A program made the translations under genes and the position numbers. Shown here piece after piece: positions 56,189 to 64,000 of a stretch of 64,000 nt of DNA (position 1 is its first letter; each line of letters starts with the position of its first letter). The DNA lies in contig CM072525.1 of NCBI GenBank assembly GCA_036898135.1, forward strand, positions 52,806,799 through 52,870,798, in the 5' to 3' direction. The notes under the pieces were generated by a model, which saw nothing but the letters and a program-made list of their open reading frames with translations, ran no database searches and was not told the origin of the DNA. The stretch comes from Oncomelania hupensis (Eukaryota; Mollusca; Gastropoda; Littorinimorpha; Pomatiopsidae).

Positions 56189-56365
56189 ACCTACCTGTAC
56201 CCTCCTTGATACTTCCCCGTTGATCGTTTCGCAGGTATGGATGAAAGGAATCGACCATCACCATACCCCCTTATATATACCAGTATCCACGTTATGCCTA
56301 CCCATGCCCCTTTAAACCTACCTGTATCCCCCTTTTACCTGCACGTACCACCCCATCCCGATCCT

Positions 56366-56426
<61 letters not shown>

Positions 56427-56588
56427 AATACTACTACTAATAATAATATTGAATATAGAATAATACAAATAGAAATCATAAAAAACACCAAGGTTTTAAA
56501 AGAAAATTTGATATAAGATATAATAATAATAATAAATATAATTATTTTTTATTATTTTTTAATAAATTATTATTATTATTAGTTTATA

Positions 56589-56658
<70 letters not shown>

Positions 56659-57426
56659 TAAAGGTAAAAAAACTAAATTAAAAAGAAAGATATCCATATT
56701 GTAGTGTAAAAAAAATAAAATAAAAATAAAAATAAGGCCCGCGTGAGATTTGAACATAGGTCGCCCTGCACGGTAGGCGAATGTTTTACTAAGTAAGCTA
56801 CCAAGGCTTCGTAGAAAGACCATCAATTTTTTGGTCTATATGGGAAAACATGCTGAAACCTCAATTTGATTTTTAATGGAAGCACGCGGAATTAGGCTAT
56901 TGCAGTTTGTGGACATTTTGTTTATTTATTTATCTCAGAAACAGTTAAACGTTCGGTAAGGAAATGTCGGCTATAACAATTTGGTTGGTTTTGAGCGCAC
57001 AGCAGGCCGATCCGCAGCGGCCAGCACCTGCCCAGATCAGCGTCCATACCGGACAAACTTTATAGTAGAGGCGAAGAAGGACTTCCGGCTAAGCAATTTA
57101 TATATATAGATTTCATACCTCAGCTTGTTCTTTGCTCGATTCTTGGCACGGACAGTAATAGTTAGACGAACTTCCTTGATATCTTTGGACAAAGCATAAA
57201 TGTCTGTGACAGTAGTTCCTGGTGGCAGCTTCTTCAAGAAGAGTTTACATTTGTCACGGTTCTCTGCGAGTTTCATTTGGACGATGATAGTCTCCCCATA
57301 TCCCCCTTGATACCTCCCCATACCTCCCCCCCCTGATATCTCCCTGCCACCCCCCCCATGATGCCTCACCATACCCCCTTGATACCTCCCCGAACCCACT
57401 TGATACCTCCCCATACCCCCCTTGTA
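56189..57426. repeat. Array unit 2
   Basis: 1238 bp; exon copy at 57119-57263, tRNA-like block near 56736. Confidence 0.9.
57119..57263 (-). other. Nucleolin-like RRM exon, array copy 2
   Basis: Same as copy 1 with intact borders and no coding difference seen. Confidence 0.7.
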
Positions 57427-57603
57427 ACCTACCTGTACCCTCCTTGATACTTCCCCGTTGATCGTTTCGCAGGTATGGATGAAAGGAATCGACCATCACC
57501 ATACCCCCTTATATATACCAGTATCCACGTTATGCCTACCCATGCCCCTTTAAACCTACCTGTATCCCCCTTTTACCTACACGTACCACCCCATCCCGAT
57601 CCT

Positions 57604-57643
<40 letters not shown>

Positions 57644-57808
57644 AATACTACTACTAATAATAATATTGAATATAGAATAATACAAATAGAAATCATAAAA
57701 AACACCAAGGTTTTAAAAGAAAATTTGATATAAGATATAATAATAATAATAATAAATATAATTATTTTTTATTATTTTTTAATAAATTATTATTATTATT
57801 AGTTTATA

Positions 57809-57902
<94 letters not shown>

Positions 57903-58665
57903 TAAAGGTAAAAAACCTAAATTAAAAAGAAAGATATCCATATTGTAGTGTAAAAAAAAATAAAATAAAAATAAAAATAAGGCCCGCATGAGATTTGAAC
58001 TTAGGTCGCCCTGCACGGTAGGCGAATGTTTTACTAAGTAAGCTACCAAGGCTTCATAGAAAGACCATCAATTTTTTGGTCTATATGGGAAAACATGCTG
58101 AAACCTCAATTTGATTTTTAATGGAAGCGCGCGGAATTAGGCTATTGCAGTTTGTGGACATTTTGTTTATTTATTTATCTCAGAAACAGTTAAACGTTCG
58201 GTAAGGAAATGTCGGCTATAACAATTTGGTTGGTTTTGAGCGCACAGCAGGCCGATCCGCAGCGGCCAGCACGTGCCCAGATCAGCGTCCATACCGGACA
58301 AACTTTATAGTAGAGGCGAAGAAGGACTTCCGGCTAAGCAATTTATATATATAGATTTCATACCTCAGCTTGTTCTTTGCTCGATTCTTGGCACGGACAG
58401 TAATAGTTAGATGAACTTCCTTGATATCTTTGGACAAAGCATAAATGTCTGTGACAGTAGTTCCTGGTGGCAGCTTCTTCAAGAAGAGTTTACATTTGTC
58501 ACGGTTCTCTGCGAGTTTCATTTGGACGATGATAGTCTCCCCATCTCCCCCTTGATACCTCCCCCCCTGATATCTCCCTGCCACCCCCCACCCCCCATGA
58601 TGCCTCACCATACCCCCTTGATACCTCCCCGAACCCACTTGATACCTCCCCATACCCCCCTTGTA
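57427..58665. repeat. Array unit 3
   Basis: 1239 bp; exon copy at 58364-58508. Its AAT stretch is longest in the middle (about 57811-57898). Confidence 0.9.
58364..58508 (-). other. Nucleolin-like RRM exon, array copy 3
   Basis: Intact borders. One substitution changes the KEVRL arginine to histidine. Confidence 0.7.
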
Positions 58666-58842
58666 ACCTACCTGTACCCTCCTTGATATTTCCCCATTGA
58701 TCGTTTCGCAGGTATGGATGAAAGGAATCGACCATCACCATACCCCCTTATATATACCAGTATCCACGTTATGCCTACCCATGCCCCTTTAAACCTACCT
58801 GTATCCCCCTTTTACCTACACGTACCACCCCATCCCGATCCT

Positions 58843-58879
<37 letters not shown>

Positions 58880-59044
58880 AATACTACTACTAATAATAAT
58901 ATTGAATATAGAATAATACAAATAGAAATCATAAAAAACACCAAGGTTTTAAAAGAAAATTTGATATAAGATATAATAATAATAATAATAAATATAATTA
59001 TTTTTTATTATTTTTTAATAAATTATTATTATTATTAGTTTATA

Positions 59045-59118
<74 letters not shown>

Positions 59119-59893
59119 CAAATTAAAGGTAAAAAACCTAAATTAAAAAGAAAGATATCCATATTGTAGTGTAAAAAAAAAAAAATAAAAATAAAAATAA
59201 GGCCCGCGTGAGATTTGAACTTAGGTCGCCCTGCACGGTAGGCGAATGTTTTACTAAGTAAGCTACCAAGGCTTTGTAGAAAGACCATCAATTTTTTGGT
59301 CTATATGGGAAAACATGCTGAAACCTCAATTTGATTTTTAATGGAAGCGCGCGGAATTAGGCTATTGCAGTTTGTGGACATTTTGTTTATTTATTTATCT
59401 CAGAAACAGTTAAACGTTCGGTAAGGAAATGTCAGCTATAACAATTTGGTTGGTTTTGAGCGCACAGCAGGCCGATCCGCAGCGGCCAGCACCTGCCCAG
59501 ATCAGCGTCCATACCGGACAAACTTTATAGTAGAGGCGAAGAAGGACTTCCGGCTAAGCAATTTATATATATAGATTTCATACCTCACCTTGTTCTTTGC
59601 TCGATTCTTGGCACGGACAGTAATAGTTAGACGAACTTCCTTGATATCTTTGGACAAAGCATAAATGTCTGTGACAGTAGTTCCTGGTGGCAGCTTCTTC
59701 AAGAAGAGTTTACATTTGTCACGGTTCTCTGCGAGTTTCATTTGGACGATGATAGTCTCCCCATATCCCCCTTGATACCTCCCCATACCTCCCCCCCCCC
59801 CTGATATCTCCCTGCCACCCCCCCATGATGCCTCACCATACCCCCTTGATACCTCCCCGAACCCACTTGATACCTCCCCATACCCCCCTTGTA
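58666..59893. repeat. Array unit 4
   Basis: 1228 bp; exon copy at 59584-59728. Confidence 0.9.
59584..59728 (-). other. Nucleolin-like RRM exon, array copy 4
   Basis: One substitution near the 3' end (NKL to NKV), three bases before the donor. Confidence 0.7.
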
Positions 59894-60072
59894 ACCTACC
59901 TGTACCCTCCTTGATACTTCCCCGTTGATCGTTTCGCAGGTATGGATGAAAGGAATCGACCATCACCATACCCCCTTATATATACCAGTATTCACGTTAT
60001 GCCTACCCATGCCCCTTTAAACCTACCTGTATCCCCCTTTTACCTACACGTACCACCCCATCCCGATCCTTG

Positions 60073-60104
<32 letters not shown>

Positions 60105-60272
60105 AATACTACTACTAATAATAATATTGAATATAGAATAATACAAATAGAAATCATAAAAAACACCAAGGTTTTAAAAGAAAATTTGATATAAGATATA
60201 ATAATAATAATAATAATAAATATAATTATTTTTTATTATTTTTTAATAAATTATTATTATTATTAGTTTATA

Positions 60273-60354
<82 letters not shown>

Positions 60355-61129
60355 TAAAGGTAAAAAACCTAAATTAAAAAGAAAGATATCCATATTGTAG
60401 TGTAAAAAAAATAAAATAAAAATAAAAATAAGGCCCGCGTGAGATTTGAACTTAGGTTGCCCTGCACGGTAGGCGAATGTTTTACTAAGTAAGCTACCAA
60501 GGCTTCATAGAAAGACCATCAATTTTTTGGTCTATATGGGAAAACATGCTGAAACCTCAATTTGATTTTTAATGGAAGCGCGCGGAATTAGGCTATTGCA
60601 GTTTGTGGACATTTTGTTTATTTATTTATCTCAGAAACAGTTAAAAGTTCGGTAAGGAAATGTCGGCTATAACAATTTGGTTGGTTTTGAGCGCACAGCA
60701 GGCCGATCCGCAGCGGCCAGCACCTGCCCAGATCAGCGTCCATACCGGACAAACTTTATAGTAGAGGCGAAGAAGGACTTCCGGCTAAGCAATTTATATA
60801 TATAGATTTCATACCTCAGCTTGTTCTTTGCTCGATTCTTGGCACGGACAGTAATAGTTAGACGAACTTCCTTGATATCTTTGGACAAAGCATAAATGTC
60901 TGTGACAGTAGTTCCTGGTGGCAGCTTCTTCAAGAAGAGTTTACATTTGTCACGGTTCTCTGCGAGTTTCATTTGAACGATGATAGTCTCTCCATATCCC
61001 CCTTGATACCTCCCCATACCTCCCCCCCCCTGATATCTCCCTGCCACCCCCCACCCCCTCATGATGCCTCACCATACCCCCTTGATACCTCCCCGAACCC
61101 ACTTGATACCTCCCCATACCCCCCTTGTA
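59894..61129. repeat. Array unit 5
   Basis: 1236 bp; exon copy at 60815-60959. Confidence 0.9.
60815..60959 (-). other. Nucleolin-like RRM exon, array copy 5
   Basis: Same exon sequence as copy 1; borders intact. Confidence 0.7.
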
Positions 61130-61333
61130 ACCTACCTGTACCCTCCTTGATATTTCCCCGTTGATCGTTTCGCAGGTATGGATGAAAGGAATCGACCATC
61201 ACCATACCCCCTTATATATACCAGTATCCACGTTATGCCTACCCATGCCCCTTTAAACCTACCTGTATCCCCCTTTTACCTACACGTACCACCCCATCCC
61301 GATCCTTGGTAATAATAATAATAATAATAATAT

Positions 61334-61364
<31 letters not shown>

Positions 61365-61455
61365 AATACTACTACTAATAATAATATTGAATATAGAATA
61401 ATACAAATAGAAATCATAAAAAACACCAAGGTTTTAAAAGAAAATTTGATATAAG

Positions 61456-61491
<36 letters not shown>

Positions 61492-61541
61492 TAATTATTT
61501 TTTATTATTTTTTAATAAATTATTATTATTATTAGTTTATA

Positions 61542-61611
<70 letters not shown>

Positions 61612-62382
61612 TAAAGGTAAAAAACCTAAATTAAAAAGAAAGATATCCATATTGTAGTGTAAAAAAAATAAAATAAAAATAAAAATAAGGCCCGCGTGAG
61701 ATTTGAACTTAGGTCGCCCTGCACGGTAGGCGAATGTTTTACTAAGTAAGCTACCAAGGCTTCGTAGAAAGACCATCAATTTTTTGGTCTATATGGGAAA
61801 ACATGCTGAAACCTCAATTTGATTTTTAATGGAAGCTTGCGGAATTAGGCTATTGCAGTTTGTGGACATTTTGTTTATTTATTTATCTCAGAAACAGTTA
61901 AACGTTCGGTAAGGAAATGTCGGCTATAACAATTTGGTTGGTTTTGAGCGCACAGCAGGCCAATCCGCAGCGGCCAGCACCTGCCCAGATCAGCGTCCAT
62001 ACCAGACAAACTTTATAGTAGAGGCGAAGAAGGACTTCCGGCTAAGCAATTTATATATATAGATTTCATACCTCAGCTTGTTCTTTGCTCGATTCTTGGC
62101 ACGGACAGTAATAGTTAGACGAACTTCCTTGATATCTTTGGACAAAGCATAAATGTCTGTGACAGTAGTTCCTGGTGGCAGCTTCTTCAAGAAGAGTTTA
62201 CATTTGTCAGGGTTCTCTGCGAGTTTCATTTGGACGATGATAGTCTCCCTATATCCCCCTTGATACCTCTCCATACCTCCCCCCCACTGATATCTCCCTG
62301 CCACCCCCCCCCCATGATGCCTCACCATACCCCCTTGATACCTCCCCGAACTCACTTGATACCTCCCCATACTCCCCTTGTA
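61130..62382. repeat. Array unit 6
   Basis: 1253 bp; exon copy at 62072-62216. Confidence 0.9.
62072..62216 (-). other. Nucleolin-like RRM exon, array copy 6
   Basis: A substitution turns NRDK into NPDK at the exon start; splice borders intact. Confidence 0.7.
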
Positions 62383-62559
62383 ACCTACCTGTACCCTCCT
62401 TGATACTTCCCCGTTGATCGTTTCGCAGGTATGGATGAAAGGAATCGACCATCACCATACCCCCTTATATATACCAGTATTCACTTTATGCCTACCCATC
62501 CCCCTTTAAACCTACCTGTATCCCCCTTTTACCTACACGTACCACCCCATCCCGATCCT

Positions 62560-62635
<76 letters not shown>

Positions 62636-62800
62636 AATACTACTACTAATAATAATATTGAATATAGAATAATACAAATAGAAATCATAAAAAACACCAA
62701 GGTTTTAAAAGAAAATTTGATATAAGATATAATAATAATAATAATAAATATAATTATTTTTTATTATTTTTTAATAAATTATTATTATTATTAGTTTATA

Positions 62801-62867
<67 letters not shown>

Positions 62868-63640
62868 TAAAGGTAAAAAACCTAAATTAAAAAGAAAGAT
62901 ATCCATATTGTAGTGTAAAAAAAATAAAATAAAAATAAAAATAAGGCCCGCGTGAGATTTGAACTTAGGTCGCCCTGCACGGTAGGCGAATGTTTTACTA
63001 AGTAAGCTACCAAGGCTTCATAGAAAGACCATCAATTTTTTGGTCTATATGGGAAAACATGCTGAAACCTCAATTTGATTTTTAATGGAAGCGCGCGGAA
63101 TTAGGCTATTGCAGTTTGTGGACATTTTGTTTATTTATTTATCTCAGAAACAGTTAAACGTTCGGTAAGGAAATGTCGGCTATAACAATTTGGTTGGTTT
63201 TGAGCGCACAGCAGGCCGATCCGCAGCGGCCAGCACCTGCCCAGATCAGCGTCCATACCGGACAAACTTTATAGTAGAGGCGAAGAAGGACTTCCGGCTA
63301 AGCAATTTATATATATAGATTTCATACCTCAGCTTGTTCTTTGCTCGATTCTTGGCACGGACAGTAATAGTTAGACGAACTTCCTTGATATCTTTGGACA
63401 AAGCATAAATGTCTGTGACAGTAGTTCCTGGTGGCAGCTTCTTCAAGAAGAGTTTACATTTGTCACGGTTCTCTGCGAGTTTCATTTGGACGATGATAGT
63501 CTCCCCATATCCCCCTTGATACCTCCCCATACCTCCACCCCCTGATATCTCCCTGCCACCCCCCACCCCCCATGATGCCTCACCATACCCCCTTGATACC
63601 TCCCCGAACCCACTTGATACCTCCCCATACCCCCCTTGTA
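62383..63640. repeat. Array unit 7
   Basis: 1258 bp; exon copy at 63328-63472. Confidence 0.9.
63328..63472 (-). other. Nucleolin-like RRM exon, array copy 7
   Basis: Same exon sequence as copy 1; borders intact. Confidence 0.7.
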
Positions 63641-63817
63641 ACCTACCTGTACCCTCCTTGATACTTCCCCGTTGATCGTTTCGCAGGTATGGATGAAAGG
63701 AATCGACCATCACCATACCCCCTTATATATACCAGTATCCACGTTATGCCTACCCATGCCCCTTTAAACCTACCTGTATCCCCCTTTTACCTACACGTAC
63801 CACCCCATCCCGATCCT

Positions 63818-63854
<37 letters not shown>

Positions 63855-64000
63855 AATACTACTACTAATAATAATATTGAATATAGAATAATACAAATAG
63901 AAATCATAAAAAACACCAAGGTTTTAAAAGAAAATTTGATATAAGATATAATAATAATAATAATAAATATAATTATTTTTTATTATTTTTTAATAAATTA
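63641..64000. repeat. Array unit 8, cut by the window end
   Basis: The first 360 bp of a further unit, so the array continues beyond the window. Confidence 0.9.

Larger units (their letters stand above)
54777..64000. repeat. 1.24 kb tandem array with a nucleolin-like exon in every unit
   Basis: Seven full units plus one partial run to the window end, each in the same orientation. In plus-strand order each has a CCCC-rich tract, (TAA)n stretches, a tRNA-like block, a unique ~330-bp stretch, a minus-strand 145-bp exon, and a CCCC-rich minisatellite built on TACCTCCCCATACC. Length differences (1228-1258 bp) come mainly from microsatellites. Substitutions between units are few, so amplification or homogenisation is recent. 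Confidence 0.95.

Noticed and set aside
55801..56264. Longer minus-strand frames reading GGYGEVSRG-type repeats into the RRM exon
   Set aside because: The glycine-rich part is the CCCC-rich minisatellite of the intron; the retrocopy supports only the exon downstream of the acceptor as coding.
1..64000. CRISPR arrays, bacterial operons, rRNA genes or a viral genome
   Set aside because: Repeats are not spaced like CRISPR, genes are split by introns, and no rRNA or capsid-like frame was recognised.

Overview
The window looks like repeat-rich, intron-bearing animal DNA. A lophotrochozoan, probably a mollusc, is my best inference, and no species is recognised. The signs are GT-AG exons of host-like genes (nucleolin-like, FANCI-like), a diverse non-LTR complement (CR1/L2-like, RTE-like, Tx1/L1-like), a Ty3 element, tRNA-derived SINE-like sequence, a short TTAGGG-type tract and long AAT, GA and CA microsatellites. 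There is no bacterial-style gene packing, no rRNA and no CRISPR. Most of the sequence is transposable-element DNA and its nested insertions.

Left part (1-17940). Positions 1-11401 hold three tandem copies of a ~1.35 kb unit containing a broken FANCI-like piece. Copy 1 is interrupted by a CR1/L2-like LINE with a 998-aa open reading frame. Copy 2 is interrupted by a 4.6 kb terminal-inverted-repeat (TIR) element that itself carries a decayed RTE-like LINE. The other copies act as empty sites. Next come an intronless 5'-truncated nucleolin-like copy, a Tx1/L1-like remnant, another FANCI-like fragment, and a truncated Ty3 element with one LTR.

Middle (17941-31265). This part holds minisatellites, microsatellites, dispersed repeats, a LINE C-terminal remnant, a zinc-finger gene fragment, a 301-bp hAT-like MITE with a perfect 8-bp duplication, and another decayed RTE-like copy.

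31266-41176. A second copy of the TIR element lies here in the opposite orientation with a different 4-bp duplication. It carries the same RTE insertion at the same internal site, so the composite moved as one unit. After it come the short 5' exons of an unrecognised host gene on the minus strand, with a partly duplicated exon and a 2.96 kb RTE-like insertion in its intron. That insertion has an uninterrupted 949-codon frame and an 8-bp duplication.

42887-49221. A Ty3 reverse-transcriptase fragment is split by a 467-bp insert. A nucleolin-like N-terminal coding piece is split by a tRNA-derived SINE. A broken Tx1-like LINE and a small BED-like zinc-finger frame follow.

49222-64000. A ~1.24 kb tandem array runs to the window end and continues beyond it. 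Each unit carries one 145-bp nucleolin-like RRM exon on the minus strand with intact splice borders. The array is split by a 5.39 kb DNA transposon (CCCAGATAGCAA termini) holding exons of a DUF4806-like protein. The intronless copy at 11.4-12.0 kb independently confirms the 3' splice junction of the array exon. Because 145 is not a multiple of three and the flanking intron phases differ, array exons cannot be spliced to each other in frame.
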